In this document: one piece after another, positions 1-9,548 of the stretch
Layout of the letters: every line of letters begins with the position of its first letter
Position numbering within the stretch: position 1 is the stretch's first letter
The notes under the pieces: generated by a model
The model's input: only the letters and a program-made list of their open reading frames with translations
Databases searched by the model: none
What the model was told of the DNA's origin: nothing
Program-made: the position numbers and the translations under genes
From: Labrenzia sp. 011
Lineage (GTDB): Bacteria > Pseudomonadota > Alphaproteobacteria > Rhizobiales > Stappiaceae
DNA: 64,000 nt
Assembly (NCBI RefSeq): GCF_003075075.1
Contig: NZ_QCYM01000007.1
Location: 62,001-126,000 of the forward strand
Reading direction: 5' to 3'

Positions 1-1284
1 ACGGTCCAGGCCCTGAAAAACGTCCGCAAGGTCTCCGGCGCGACACTGGTGTGCAAACGCGGTCCCATGGGCGCGTCGGCGTTTTCCAGCGACATTCCGG
101 AAAGCCTGGATGACGGAATTTCCGGACCCGGTTTCCCGATCGAGGTTTTCAACGTGCTCGGTGCCGGCGACGGCTTCATGTCCGGCCTGCTGAAAGGCTG
201 GATCACCGGCGAGGACTGGGTGACCAGCCTGACCTACGCCAATGCCTGCGGCGCATTCGCCGTCTCCCGTCACGGCTGCACTCCCGCCTATCCGAGCTGG
301 GAGGAACTGCAGTTCTTTCTGGAGCGCGGCGTGCGCAACAGGGCGTTGCGCAAGGACCCGGAACTGGAGCAGATCCACTGGTCCAGCAACCGCCACCGGA
401 CCCACGGCGGCGACAGGTCCACCATGCGCGTCTTCGCATTCGATCACCGCGTACAACTCGAGCAGATGGCCGACGAGACCGGTGCGTCCCACGAGCGGAT
501 CGCCGCCTTCAAGAGCCTGTGTCTCGACGCAGCCCTGAAGGTTTCGGACGGCCGGACGGGCTACGGCATATTGTGTGACAGCCGCCTCGGTCGCGAGGCC
601 CTGTATCAGGCCGCCGGAACCGGTCTCTGGATCGGGCATCCGGTGGAGTGGCCGACCTCCCGGCCGCTGACCCTGGAACCGGAAATCGGACCGGATTTCG
701 GCGGCCTGGCCGAATGGCCTACGGAGCATGTCGTCAAGGTGCTGTGCTTCTACCATCCCGATGACACCGACACGATGAAGGCGCAGCAGGAGGACGTCCT
801 CAAGCGCCTGTTCGCCGCCTGCCGCCGCAACCGGCTGGAAATGCTGCTGGAGGTCATCCCCTCCAAGGTCGGGCCGGTCGACGACGACACCACGGCGCAG
901 ATCATCCGCCGCATCTATCAGATCGGCATCTTCCCCGACTGGTGGAAGCTGGAGCCCCTGACCTCACGGACGGCCTGGGCGAAGGCCTGCGAAGCCATCA
1001 CCTCGAACGATCCCCATACCCGTGGCATCGTGGTGCTCGGCCTGGATGCGCCCGAGGAACAATTGACGGCGAGTTTCGCGCAGGCCGCCCAGTTCAGTCT
1101 GGTCAAGGGCTTTGCCGTCGGCCGCACCATCTTTGCCGAGGCCGCCCGCAACTGGCTGGCCGGACGCATCTCCAATGAGGACGCCGTCGCCGACATGACC
1201 CACCGTTTCGAACGCCTGTGCCGCATCTGGGACGATGCCCGCACCCGGGCCCGATCCAATTCAGCCCAAGGAAACCAGGAATGA
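1..1284 (+). CDS. iolC: 5-dehydro-2-deoxygluconokinase fused to DUF2090 aldolase-like domain (partial)
   Basis: Only the 3' part is present: the frame is open from base 1 and the true start lies upstream, leaving 427 codons. IolC phosphorylates 5-dehydro-2-deoxy-D-gluconate in cytosolic myo-inositol catabolism. The PfkB-family signature with the catalytic Asp (NVLGAGDGF) is at about 148-174. A second domain begins near 424 (RVFAFDHR) and runs to the end; this is the DUF2090 region commonly fused to IolC in proteobacteria and thought to resemble the downstream aldolase. The stop overlaps the iolD start (ATGA), so the two are translationally coupled. The identity is supported by iolD, iolE and iolB following directly. 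Confidence 0.93.
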   Translation, partial: TVQALKNVRKVSGATLVCKRGPMGASAFSSDIPESLDDGISGPGFPIEVFNVLGAGDGFMSGLLKGWITGEDWVTSLTYANACGAFAVSRHGCTPAYPSWEELQFFLERGVRNRALRKDPELEQIHWSSNRHRTHGGDRSTMRVFAFDHRVQLEQMADETGASHERIAAFKSLCLDAALKVSDGRTGYGILCDSRLGREALYQAAGTGLWIGHPVEWPTSRPLTLEPEIGPDFGGLAEWPTEHVVKVLCFYHPDDTDTMKAQQEDVLKRLFAACRRNRLEMLLEVIPSKVGPVDDDTTAQIIRRIYQIGIFPDWWKLEPLTSRTAWAKACEAITSNDPHTRGIVVLGLDAPEEQLTASFAQAAQFSLVKGFAVGRTIFAEAARNWLAGRISNEDAVADMTHRFERLCRIWDDARTRARSNSAQGNQE

Positions 1285-3122
1285 GCACGATCCGCCTCAC
1301 TGCCTCCCAGGCCATGGTCCGTTATCTGGCAGCGCAGATGACGGAAGACGGAGACCGTTTCATCGATGGCGTCTGGGCGATTTTCGGCCACGGCAACGTC
1401 GCCGGCCTGGGCGAGGCCCTGGAACAGGCCGGCAATGCATTGCCCACCTGGCGCGGTCAGAACGAACAGACCATGGCCCATACGGCAATCGCCTATGCCA
1501 AGGCGAAGAAACGCACCCGCGCCATGGCGGTCACCTCCTCCATCGGACCGGGCGCCACCAACATGGTCACGGCCGCCGCCCTTGCCCATGTGAACCGTCT
1601 GCCGGTGCTGCTCATTCCCGGCGATGTCTTCGCCAACCGCGCGCCCGACCCCGTGCTTCAGCAAGTCGAGGATTTCGAGGACGGCACCGTGTCCGCCAAC
1701 GACTGTTTCCGTCCGGTCTCGCGCTATTTCGACCGGATCAGCCGCCCGGAACACCTGTTGACCGCCCTGCCCCGCGCCTTCCGGGTGATGACCGACCCGG
1801 CGAACTGCGGGCCGGTGACCCTGGCATTCTGTCAGGACACCCAGACCGAGGCCTTTGACTATCCCGAAAGCTTCTTCGAGCCGAACGTCTGGCGGATCCG
1901 CCGCCCCGAACCGGACAGCCGCGACATCGCCGAGGTTGCCGATCTGCTCCGGGCCGCGAAGACCCCGGTGATCGTCTGCGGCGGCGGTGTGATCTATTCA
2001 CAGGCGGAAGAGACACTCGCCGGTTTCGCCACCCGGCACGGCATTCCGGTCATAGAAACCCAGGCCGGAAAGTCGGCGCTGGCCCAGTCCCATCCGATGA
2101 ATTTCGGTGCCGCGGGTGTCGATGGCGCGGAATGCGCAAACAACCTGGCCGAAAGCGCCGATCTGGTCATCGGTGTCGGTACCCGCTTCCAGGACTTCAC
2201 GACCGGGTCCTGGGCGCTCTTCAAGAACCCGGGCCGCAAGCTGGTCTCCATCAACGTGCAGGGCCATGACGCCCTGAAACATGGGGCCGTCGGCGTCGCC
2301 GGCGATGCAAAAGCGTCGCTGCAGAAACTCTCCGCGGCCCTCGGTGACCACAAGGCGGAGGCCTTCGATCCGCAGGCCCGTCTCGACTGGCTGGCGAGGG
2401 TCGACGCCCATTGCAGCGCCCGCACAGATGTTCACGAGGACTATCTGCCCCTGGATGCCGAGGTCATCGGCGCAGTCCAGCGCACTGCGACCGACAAGAC
2501 CGTCGCCATGTGTGCCGCAGGCACGATGCCGGGCGCCCTCAAACTTCTGTGGCAGGCGCCCCGGGGCGGCTACCACATGGAATACGGCTACTCCTGCATG
2601 GGATATGAAATTGCCGGAGCCATGGGCGTCAAACTGGCCTGCCCGGAGCGCGATGTGGTCTGCTTCGTCGGCGACGGCTCCTACATGATGGCCAATTCCG
2701 AACTGGCCACTGCGGTCATGCGGCGGGTGCCGTTCACCGTGGTCCTGACCGACAACCGCGGCTACGGCTGCATCAACCGGCTGCAGATGGGCACCGGCGG
2801 TGCACGCTTCAACAATCTCTACGCCGACTGCAATGTCGAAGCCCAGCCGGAGATCGACTTTGTCGCCCATGCCGCGTCCATGGGAGCCCATGCGGTCAAG
2901 GCACGGGATATCGCCGATCTGGAAGCGCAGATACTGGCAGCCCGCGAAAGGCCCGTGCCCACGGTCATCCTCATCGACACCGACCCGATGCACGGCCCCG
3001 GCGAAGGCGGCGGCGGGGCCTGGTGGGATGTCGCCGTCCCGGAAGTCTCCGAACGCGCCGAGGTCGAGCGGGCCCGGAAGGACTATGAGGCAGCCCGCAG
3101 ACATCAGCGCGCCGCCGATTGA
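1281..3122 (+). CDS. iolD: 3D-(3,5/4)-trihydroxycyclohexane-1,2-dione acylhydrolase
   Basis: A thiamine diphosphate enzyme of 613 residues, the usual family length. It opens the ring of the inositol-derived dione to 5-deoxyglucuronate. The N-terminal half has the family block GHGNVAGLGEAL near residue 38. The ThDP/Mg motif begins with GDGS near residue 464 and ends with DN about 28 residues later. The ATG at 1281 was chosen over an in-frame upstream ATG at 1218 because it forms an ATGA overlap with the iolC stop and has a purine-rich AAGGAAACCAGGA just before it. It is followed by a 10-bp hairpin and then iolE. Confidence 0.95.
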   Translation: MSTIRLTASQAMVRYLAAQMTEDGDRFIDGVWAIFGHGNVAGLGEALEQAGNALPTWRGQNEQTMAHTAIAYAKAKKRTRAMAVTSSIGPGATNMVTAAALAHVNRLPVLLIPGDVFANRAPDPVLQQVEDFEDGTVSANDCFRPVSRYFDRISRPEHLLTALPRAFRVMTDPANCGPVTLAFCQDTQTEAFDYPESFFEPNVWRIRRPEPDSRDIAEVADLLRAAKTPVIVCGGGVIYSQAEETLAGFATRHGIPVIETQAGKSALAQSHPMNFGAAGVDGAECANNLAESADLVIGVGTRFQDFTTGSWALFKNPGRKLVSINVQGHDALKHGAVGVAGDAKASLQKLSAALGDHKAEAFDPQARLDWLARVDAHCSARTDVHEDYLPLDAEVIGAVQRTATDKTVAMCAAGTMPGALKLLWQAPRGGYHMEYGYSCMGYEIAGAMGVKLACPERDVVCFVGDGSYMMANSELATAVMRRVPFTVVLTDNRGYGCINRLQMGTGGARFNNLYADCNVEAQPEIDFVAHAASMGAHAVKARDIADLEAQILAARERPVPTVILIDTDPMHGPGEGGGGAWWDVAVPEVSERAEVERARKDYEAARRHQRAAD

Positions 3123-3146
3123 GGAAGGCGCCCGCCGGCGCCTTCC
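3123..3146 (+). other. Intercistronic hairpin between iolD and iolE
   Basis: Perfect inverted repeat GGAAGGCGCC (3123-3132), loop CGCC, GGCGCCTTCC (3137-3146), starting immediately after the iolD stop. There is no T tract, so it is more likely an mRNA-stabilising or partly attenuating stem than a full terminator. Confidence 0.6.
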
Positions 3147-3241
3147 GGACACGGGTTCTCTCTCCCGGCCGCACTGTTCTGGAGCAGGACGGCCGGGACA
3201 GCTGATTTCAACGTTCGTTCAAAACCTGACTGGACACCGCA

Positions 3242-4138
3242 ATGATCCTTTACGGCACCAACCCGATCGCCTGGGCCAATGATGACGACCAGACCCTCGG
3301 TGCGCATATCCCCACGGAACAGATCCTGGAGGAAGCTTCGCAGATCGGCTTCGACGGCATCGAGAACGGCCACCGCTGGCCGAATGATCCCGAGGAGCTG
3401 AAGCAGCTCCTGGGCGGTCATGGCCTGAAATTCATCTCCGGCTGGTATTCGCTCAACTTGCTCGCACAGTCCGTCGAGGACGAAAAGCGCGCGATCCAGC
3501 CGCATCTCGACAAGCTGAAGCACAACGGCTGCAAGGTGTGCATCGTCTGCGAGACCTCCAACACCATTCAGGGCTCGCAGGTCGACATCAACACGAGCCC
3601 CGTGCTCGGCGCCGACGAGATGAAGGCCTTCGGCGCGAAGGTCGAGGAGCTCGCGGCCTTCTGCGCCGGTCAGGGCATCGACCTTGTCTACCACCACCAC
3701 ATGGGTACCGTGGTGGAAACGCCCGAGGAAATAGATGCCTTCATGGCGGCGACGGGACCGGCGACCAGACTGCTCTTCGATGCCGGCCACTGCTATTTCG
3801 GCGGCAATGGCCGGGATCCGGCGCCGGTTCTCGAGAAATATGCCGACCGCGTCCGCCACTTCCACGCCAAGAACGTGCGTCCCGCCGTCATGAAGGATAT
3901 CCGCGACAACAGACGGTCCTTCATGGATGGCGTGCGGGCGGGCGTCTTCACCGTGCCGGGCGACGAGGAGGGCGGGGTTGATTTCTCACCGCTGCTCCGG
4001 ATCCTGAAGGACACGGGCTATCAGGGCTGGATCGTCATCGAAGCGGAGCAGGACCCGGATGTCCGCAACCCGTTTCAATACCAGAGCCTGGGACTGAAAA
4101 CGCTGAAAGAGATTGCAGGAAAGGTGACACTGACATGA
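3242..4138 (+). CDS. iolE: Myo-inosose-2 dehydratase
   Basis: A 298-residue protein of the AP-endonuclease/xylose isomerase TIM-barrel fold, typical IolE length. It dehydrates 2-keto-myo-inositol to the dione used by IolD. The N-terminal block [12 protein letters not shown] is characteristic of IolE. Later metal/substrate blocks include [26 protein letters not shown] and a [11 protein letters not shown] stretch. The start at 3242 (ATGATCCTTTAC) fits the family N-terminus. The stop overlaps iolB by ATGA. The 119-base gap from iolD holds a hairpin and no other gene. Confidence 0.95.
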   Translation: MILYGTNPIAWANDDDQTLGAHIPTEQILEEASQIGFDGIENGHRWPNDPEELKQLLGGHGLKFISGWYSLNLLAQSVEDEKRAIQPHLDKLKHNGCKVCIVCETSNTIQGSQVDINTSPVLGADEMKAFGAKVEELAAFCAGQGIDLVYHHHMGTVVETPEEIDAFMAATGPATRLLFDAGHCYFGGNGRDPAPVLEKYADRVRHFHAKNVRPAVMKDIRDNRRSFMDGVRAGVFTVPGDEEGGVDFSPLLRILKDTGYQGWIVIEAEQDPDVRNPFQYQSLGLKTLKEIAGKVTLT

Positions 4139-4956
4139 GCGATCTGCTCCGCAAACCGGCCGGAACGACCGGCAAGGTCCATGACATCACCGTCGACAAT
4201 GCGAAGGGCCCCAAATCACCGGACTGGGGTTATGTCGGGTTCGGCCTCTATCATCTGAAGGCGGGAGAAACGGCGGCCGAGGAAACCGGCGACAGGGAAG
4301 TCATCCTGGTGCTGGTCGAGGGCAAGGCGGAAATTTCCGGGGCCGGAGAGGACTTCGGCCTGCTTGGCGAGCGCATGAGCGTCTTCGAGCGCAAGAAACC
4401 CCATTGCGTCTATCTTCCCGACGGCACCTCATGGTCCGCCACGGCGGCGACGGACTGCGTGCTGGCTGTGTGCACCGCACCGGGCAAGAGCGGCCACAAG
4501 GCCTGCGTCATCACGGGGATCGACGAAGTGGTGCGCGGCAAGGGTGCGAACACCCGGTATATCCATCCCATCGCCATGGAAGAAAGCGACGTCGCCGACA
4601 GTCTTCTGGTCACCGAGGTCTTCACCCCGCCAGGCAACTGGTCTTCCTATCCGCCGCACCGGCACGACGAGGACAACTTCCCGGAAATGACCTATCTGGA
4701 GGAGACCTATTACCACCGCCTGAACCCGAAACAGGGGTTCGCGTTCCAGCGGGTCTTCACCGAGGACGGGGCACTGGACGAGACCATGACCGTATCCGAT
4801 GGCGACGTTGTCCTGGTACCCAGGGGACACCATCCCTGCGGCGCGCCGCACGGCTACGAGCTCTACTATCTCAACGTCATGGCGGGACCGATACGCAAAT
4901 GGCGTTTCCGGAATCATCCGGATCACGACTGGATCGCCCGGCGCGACGCCGAATAG
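4135..4956 (+). CDS. iolB: 5-deoxy-glucuronate isomerase
   Basis: A 273-residue bicupin-type protein that isomerises 5-deoxy-D-glucuronate to 5-dehydro-2-deoxygluconate, the substrate of IolC. The metal-binding cupin motif is visible as PPHRHDED near residues 176-183, and the second part as [18 protein letters not shown] near residues 228-245. The ATG overlaps the iolE stop by four bases. It is the last gene of the iolCDEB run and is followed at once by a strong hairpin. iolG, iolA and an iol regulator are not in the window and may lie upstream or elsewhere. Confidence 0.95.
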   Translation: MSDLLRKPAGTTGKVHDITVDNAKGPKSPDWGYVGFGLYHLKAGETAAEETGDREVILVLVEGKAEISGAGEDFGLLGERMSVFERKKPHCVYLPDGTSWSATAATDCVLAVCTAPGKSGHKACVITGIDEVVRGKGANTRYIHPIAMEESDVADSLLVTEVFTPPGNWSSYPPHRHDEDNFPEMTYLEETYYHRLNPKQGFAFQRVFTEDGALDETMTVSDGDVVLVPRGHHPCGAPHGYELYYLNVMAGPIRKWRFRNHPDHDWIARRDAE

Positions 4957-4960
4957 GACG

Positions 4961-4981
4961 AGGGGCGCCAACGGCGCCCCT
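4961..4981. terminator. Bidirectional terminator hairpin between iolB and the chemoreceptor gene
   Basis: Perfect 9-bp stem AGGGGCGCC / AAC loop / GGCGCCCCT, five bases after the iolB stop, followed by the T-rich GGTTTGCTTTCTG on the plus strand. It lies between convergent genes, so it can serve both. Confidence 0.75.
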
Positions 4982-4999
4982 GGTTTGCTTTCTGTCGGG

Positions 5000-7420
5000 T
5001 CAGGCAGCGATCAGGAGATGGCCTTCGGCCAGGCTTTCGCTGAACTCGAGACCGCAACCGTTTTCTGTCTGACGCGCGACCGTGCCGGAAAGCTGCGTTC
5101 CATCGCCGAGCCGGAGCGTAAGCGGTTCACCGACGCTCACCCCGGACAGGTTCTGGATCTGCGCGCCCGTCACGCTGACATCCACAAGCCGGGCCTTCTC
5201 CTCGCGGCCGTCCGCCCGTGTAACGACGATGGCCTCGGAGATGACGTTGCGCTGTGACCGGCGCCTGTCCTGCACGTCGCTGGTGACGCCCTCCAGGAAC
5301 TTTTCCACCTCCTCGGCCAGGCTCGAGCTGGCGGAGGAAACCAGGTCCGACGCACTGTTCACCGAGCCCGCCTCTTCCGACGTCTGCTGGACCGCGTTGG
5401 AAACCACGGACATGCTCCCGGCCGCATTGCCCGTGCTGTCGCTCGCCGATTTGGCCGAGCGGGCAATCTCCTCGTTGGCGGAACGCTGTTCCTCGATCGC
5501 ACCGGCAACGGAACTTGTCAGATCCCTGATTTCCGAAACCTTGTGCGCGATATGCTCGATCGAACCGGCGGCATCCTTCACCGAGGTTTGAATGCCTCCG
5601 ATGCGATCGGAGATTTCGTCGGTCGCTTTCGACGTCTGCTCGGCAAGCTGCTTCACCTCGGATGCCACGACCGCAAAGCCCCGGCCCGCCTCGCCCGCAC
5701 GTGCCGCCTCGATGGTGGCATTCAGGGCCAGCAGATTGGTCTGTGCGGCGATATCCCGGATCAGATTGACGACACTGCCGATATGTTCGGCCGAGTCCGA
5801 CAGCGTCTTCACGTCCCGATTGGTCCCCTCCGCGGCGTCCACGGTTTCCTGAACGATCCGTGCGGTCGCTTCCGTCTGATTGGCGATTTCCTGGACCGTT
5901 GCGGTCATTTCCTCTGTGGCGGCCGCGACGGCCGACACGTTTTCGGAAGCACTGTTGGACGCCCTGTTGGCCTGATCCGACTCGGAACTTGCGTTGCCCG
6001 CGATTTCTTCCAGCGTGGATGCGGCCCGGCGCATGAGGGACATCTGGTCGGAGACCGTCGACAGCCGGTCGGTCATCGTCATTTTGAAATCGGCGATCAG
6101 ATTGACCATCACACCCTGGCGCTGGCGTTCCCTGTCCCGCTCCAGCTGGGCGGTGTTCTCCAGTTGCTTGCGCTGAATGGCATTGTCCTTGAAGACGGAC
6201 ACCGCCTGGAACATTTCGCCGATTTCATCGCGCCGCTGACCGCCGTCGATGTCCACTTTCGTGTCACCCTGGGCAAGGCGTTTCATGGCGTCGACGACCC
6301 TGTTGATCGGAACCGTCATCGTCCTTGCCGCGAACACTCCGGCCAGGGCCGCAACGGCAAGCAGCGCAAGACCGGTGATCAGCATGCGGTTTCTGATATC
6401 GACAACCGAGGTAAAAGCCTCCGCATAGGATTGCGAGGCGACGACCGCGAATGTCTTGCCGTGATAGTCGAACTTTGCCGCTTCGATATCCAGCTTTTCG
6501 TCCCCGTTCAAGGTGCCGTATCCGAACGCCATCCCCTCTGCGAAGGCCTTGTCGATTACCGGACTGGTGAGTTTCGTTAGCAGAATATCGGACTGACCCG
6601 CAGTCTTTCCGGAATTGTTCCGCATCAGACGATCTTCACCGATCAGCGCCAGTTCACCGGTTTCACCAAGACCCCGCACATGGCGCATCAATTCGTTGAT
6701 CACGTCGACTGGCATCTGGAACGCCAACACGCCAAAGGTCGTGTCGCCCATGCGTATCGGGTGGGCGACGAAACTTGCCGGGGCATCGGCGCTCGGGCCG
6801 TAGGGGGCGAAATCCTCGAACGCCACCTCATCATGGGAGGTGATCGCCATCGCCTTGCGATAGACTTCTCCGAGATCCGTGCCGGCCCATTTGCCGCCGC
6901 CCGTATTGAAATTCGTGGCGTAGTCGGATTCCTTGAACACCGAATAGACGAGATTGCCCTCCGCATCGAACAGGAAGACGTCATAATAGCCCCTGTCCTG
7001 CTGCAGCTTCCGGAACCAGGGATGGAAACTGGCATGAACATCGTCATATGCCGATCCGCTGTCCCCGCGATCAAGCAGGTGTTTGTCGCCGGTCGGATGC
7101 TGGTTGTCGGTGATATAGGCGGCCTGAAGTACGGTTTCCGGATTGCCGCCGGAAGCTTCCATGGCTTTCCAGGCCGCCGAGAACTCCTGAACCGCTGTGA
7201 CGGTACCGGGGCTTTCCGCCGTCAGGACCAGTTCACCTTCGATCGTGTTGAGATAGTAAAGCGTCTCCGCGACACTCGTCGTGGCGGCCGTTTTCAGCCG
7301 GTCCCGGGTAAGTTGCTCGACGCCGGACACGGTCGTCATGTAGCTGGAGACACCAATTCCCACGCCGACGACTGCAGCAGCGCCAATCACGAGGGCGGGG
7401 ATTTTTTTTGACAAACGCAT
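5000..7420 (-). CDS. Methyl-accepting chemotaxis protein with C-terminal PilZ domain
   Basis: About 806 residues. N-terminal membrane segment ([17 protein letters not shown]), a large periplasmic sensory region of about 310 residues that looks Cache-like, a second membrane segment ([20 protein letters not shown]), HAMP ([18 protein letters not shown]), then the MCP signalling hairpin with tip [20 protein letters not shown]. The last 88 residues form a PilZ domain carrying both c-di-GMP motifs, RRRSQR and DVSVTG. This should link c-di-GMP level to chemotaxis; the ligand is unknown. Upstream ATGs at 7441 and 7432 are alternative starts; 7420 gives the usual [14 protein letters not shown]-terminus. 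A run of eight A lies at codons 4-6. Confidence 0.9.
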   Translation of the reverse strand: MRLSKKIPALVIGAAAVVGVGIGVSSYMTTVSGVEQLTRDRLKTAATTSVAETLYYLNTIEGELVLTAESPGTVTAVQEFSAAWKAMEASGGNPETVLQAAYITDNQHPTGDKHLLDRGDSGSAYDDVHASFHPWFRKLQQDRGYYDVFLFDAEGNLVYSVFKESDYATNFNTGGGKWAGTDLGEVYRKAMAITSHDEVAFEDFAPYGPSADAPASFVAHPIRMGDTTFGVLAFQMPVDVINELMRHVRGLGETGELALIGEDRLMRNNSGKTAGQSDILLTKLTSPVIDKAFAEGMAFGYGTLNGDEKLDIEAAKFDYHGKTFAVVASQSYAEAFTSVVDIRNRMLITGLALLAVAALAGVFAARTMTVPINRVVDAMKRLAQGDTKVDIDGGQRRDEIGEMFQAVSVFKDNAIQRKQLENTAQLERDRERQRQGVMVNLIADFKMTMTDRLSTVSDQMSLMRRAASTLEEIAGNASSESDQANRASNSASENVSAVAAATEEMTATVQEIANQTEATARIVQETVDAAEGTNRDVKTLSDSAEHIGSVVNLIRDIAAQTNLLALNATIEAARAGEAGRGFAVVASEVKQLAEQTSKATDEISDRIGGIQTSVKDAAGSIEHIAHKVSEIRDLTSSVAGAIEEQRSANEEIARSAKSASDSTGNAAGSMSVVSNAVQQTSEEAGSVNSASDLVSSASSSLAEEVEKFLEGVTSDVQDRRRSQRNVISEAIVVTRADGREEKARLVDVSVTGAQIQNLSGVSVGEPLTLRLGDGTQLSGTVARQTENGCGLEFSESLAEGHLLIAA

Positions 7421-7644
7421 CCTTGAAACCATCCGTACCATCTTTCACGTCATGAGGGTGGCAAGCACCGATTTCGTGAAAAACTAGAAGACAGACAAGA
7501 ACAAAAAATTAATTTGCCATACAGATCAAATACTTACTGAAATATACCTAAGCTTTGGCCTACAACTCCAGATTTTTATGGACAACTATTACAATACGCC
7601 TGATCGAGTACCTATCGACTCATCACATTCGGGATATCCAGGGC

Positions 7645-8553
7645 TCATGCCGGCTGAAGACATTCCACCAGCGCACCGCGGTGCTGGATCACCTTGCCCG
7701 CCAGCCCGGCTCCTGCGGCAACCGCGGCTTCCACGTTTTCCGAGCTGAGATATTCCGCCAGGAATGCGGCATTGAAACTGTCTCCGGCGGCCGTCGTGTC
7801 CACGATATTGGCCACCGACTTGGGCTGAAAGGCACGCAAATCGCCGGTCCGGGCACAGATCACGTCTTCCGGCCCGTTCTTGACGACAACCATGCCGGCC
7901 CCCGCGGCAAGGTAGCGCTCGGCGCTGGTGTTGGGATCGGCATCCCCGAAATGGGTCAGTTCGTCCTCGAAGGAGGGCATCACGAAATCGCAGACACCGG
8001 CCGCTTCGGTAACGCTGGTCCGCATCGTGTCCGCGTCTTCCCAGAGACCGGGTCTGAGATTGGGGTCGAATGCGACTTGCGCACCTGCCGTCCGCGCCGT
8101 CCGCAGAGCCTGCAGGAACGTGGTGCGGTCCCGCGCCGGAAGGATCGCCAGGGTAATCCCGCTGAAATAGATCAGTCCGGCCTGCTGGAGCGAAGCATCC
8201 AGGGCACTGCGGTCCGAGGCCAGGCAGCGGGCCGCTGACTGGGAGCGCCAGTAGGCAAAGCTGCGCTCCCCTTCCGTCAGCTGGATCAGATAGAGACCGA
8301 TCGTGCGGTCCTCCAGCCTGCGGATGGCGCTGACGTCGATGCCGGACCCTTGAATGAAGTCGAGCATCCGGCTCGAAACCTCGTCGCTGCCCACCGCCGT
8401 GTAATAGCCGACGTTCCAGTCGTCGCCCAGATACTTGCGTGTGTACCACGCCGTGTTCAGGGTATCCCCGGCAAAGCCCATGACATAGGACCCGCTGCCG
8501 TTCGGCGCCATTTCGACCATACACTCCCCGATGGCCAGGAACGTTTTTGACAA
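7645..8553 (-). CDS. kdgK: 2-dehydro-3-deoxygluconokinase-type PfkB sugar kinase
   Basis: A 302-residue ribokinase/PfkB-family protein. The C-terminal catalytic motif reads DTTAAGDSFNA, the Ala-for-Gly form typical of KdgK, which phosphorylates 2-keto-3-deoxygluconate for the Entner-Doudoroff route. N-terminal GECMVEM and GFAGDTLNTAWY blocks also fit KdgK. The start is TTG at 8553: AAGGAG lies 7 bases upstream and the protein then begins SKTFLAIGE; the ATG at 8637 would add 28 unconserved basic residues. It lies 173 bases downstream of ugpE and could be read through, but that gap has its own LacI-type operator (8682-8695), so independent control is likely. Confidence 0.85.
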   Translation of the reverse strand: MSKTFLAIGECMVEMAPNGSGSYVMGFAGDTLNTAWYTRKYLGDDWNVGYYTAVGSDEVSSRMLDFIQGSGIDVSAIRRLEDRTIGLYLIQLTEGERSFAYWRSQSAARCLASDRSALDASLQQAGLIYFSGITLAILPARDRTTFLQALRTARTAGAQVAFDPNLRPGLWEDADTMRTSVTEAAGVCDFVMPSFEDELTHFGDADPNTSAERYLAAGAGMVVVKNGPEDVICARTGDLRAFQPKSVANIVDTTAAGDSFNAAFLAEYLSSENVEAAVAAGAGLAGKVIQHRGALVECLQPA

Positions 8554-8681
8554 GGGTGCACTCCTTCGACGCGCGCGAAACCGGAAAAACTTAAGGCGGA
8601 CAATCCGCAGAAAAGCGTGATTTAAATCCATTAACATAGGACGCCGTCAAAGGCCTAGTACCAGAATGGCGAACAGGGAAA

Positions 8682-8695
8682 CCAAAGCGGTTTGA
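8682..8695 (-). promoter_or_regulatory. LacI-type operator upstream of kdgK
   Basis: CCAAAGCGGTTTGA, near-palindromic around a central CG. Its 13-base core, read on the minus strand as CAAACCGCTTTGG, is identical to 19481-19493 in the aglE/aglR divergent region. It is 129 bases upstream of the kdgK TTG. Inferred to bind the LacI regulator at 19612 or a paralogue. Confidence 0.6.
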
Positions 8696-8726
8696 CCCGC
8701 CCGGAACCGTCAGAATGCAGTGGAAA

Positions 8727-9548
8727 TCACTTGATGCCGGCGCGCATGAAGCTCTGTACGAACTGGCGCTGGAACAGAAGGAAGGCCAGCAGCAACGGCC
8801 CCGACGTCATCAGGGTTGCCGCGTTGATGACCGACCATTCGACCCCGCTGTCGACAGCCGAAAACACGCTCAGACCCACGGTGACCGGGCGGGTTTCGAC
8901 GGAATTCGTGACAATCAGCGGCCACAGGAAATTGTTCCAGTGATGGCTGACAGAAACGAGGCCGTAGGCCAGATAGGTGGGCTTCGCGAGCGGGATATAG
9001 ACCTTCCACAGGATCGTCAGGAAGGACGCGCCTTCGATGCGGGCCGCCTCGTCCAGTTCCTTCGGAACGGTCATGAATGTCTGGCGAAGCAGGAAGATCC
9101 CGAAACCGGAGGCGACATAGGGCAGCGCGATGGCCGGAATGCTGTCTACCAGGTCGAGAAGACGCATGGTCTGGTAGTTCTCCACCATCAGGATGTCCGG
9201 CATCACCAGCAGTTGCAGCAGGACCAGCGCAAACAGGATGTTGCGGCCAGGGAAATCGAAACGGGCAAAGGAGAAGGCCGCCAGGGTGCACAGGAAAAAC
9301 TGACCGGCCAGCACCATGGTCACCAGGATGAACGTGTTCAGAAAGTAGCGGGCAAAGGGCGCCGCGTCCCAGGCCTTGACGAAATTTTCCAGCGTCAGCG
9401 GCGCGAACAGCTCGAACCGGGCTTCATAGGCGGCCGGATGAAAGGCGGTCCACACCGCATAGGCCAGCGGCAGCACCCAGACAAGCGCCAGAATCCAGGC
9501 GGCGAGCGCATTCAGCAGCCGGTCGAAGGTCATGGCCGGGGCCCTCAT
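8727..9548 (-). CDS. ABC transporter permease, UgpE-like
   Basis: A 273-residue inner-membrane permease of the carbohydrate uptake (CUT1) family with about six membrane segments. The cytoplasmic EAA-type loop that contacts the ATPase reads EAARIEGASFLTILWKVYIP near residues 163-182. The start overlaps the stop of the preceding permease (ATGA), so the two are coupled and should form the heterodimeric channel. It is the last transport gene of the deoR-ATPase-binding protein-permease-permease run. The substrate is not certain; see the binding protein. Confidence 0.88.
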   Translation of the reverse strand: MRAPAMTFDRLLNALAAWILALVWVLPLAYAVWTAFHPAAYEARFELFAPLTLENFVKAWDAAPFARYFLNTFILVTMVLAGQFFLCTLAAFSFARFDFPGRNILFALVLLQLLVMPDILMVENYQTMRLLDLVDSIPAIALPYVASGFGIFLLRQTFMTVPKELDEAARIEGASFLTILWKVYIPLAKPTYLAYGLVSVSHHWNNFLWPLIVTNSVETRPVTVGLSVFSAVDSGVEWSVINAATLMTSGPLLLAFLLFQRQFVQSFMRAGIK

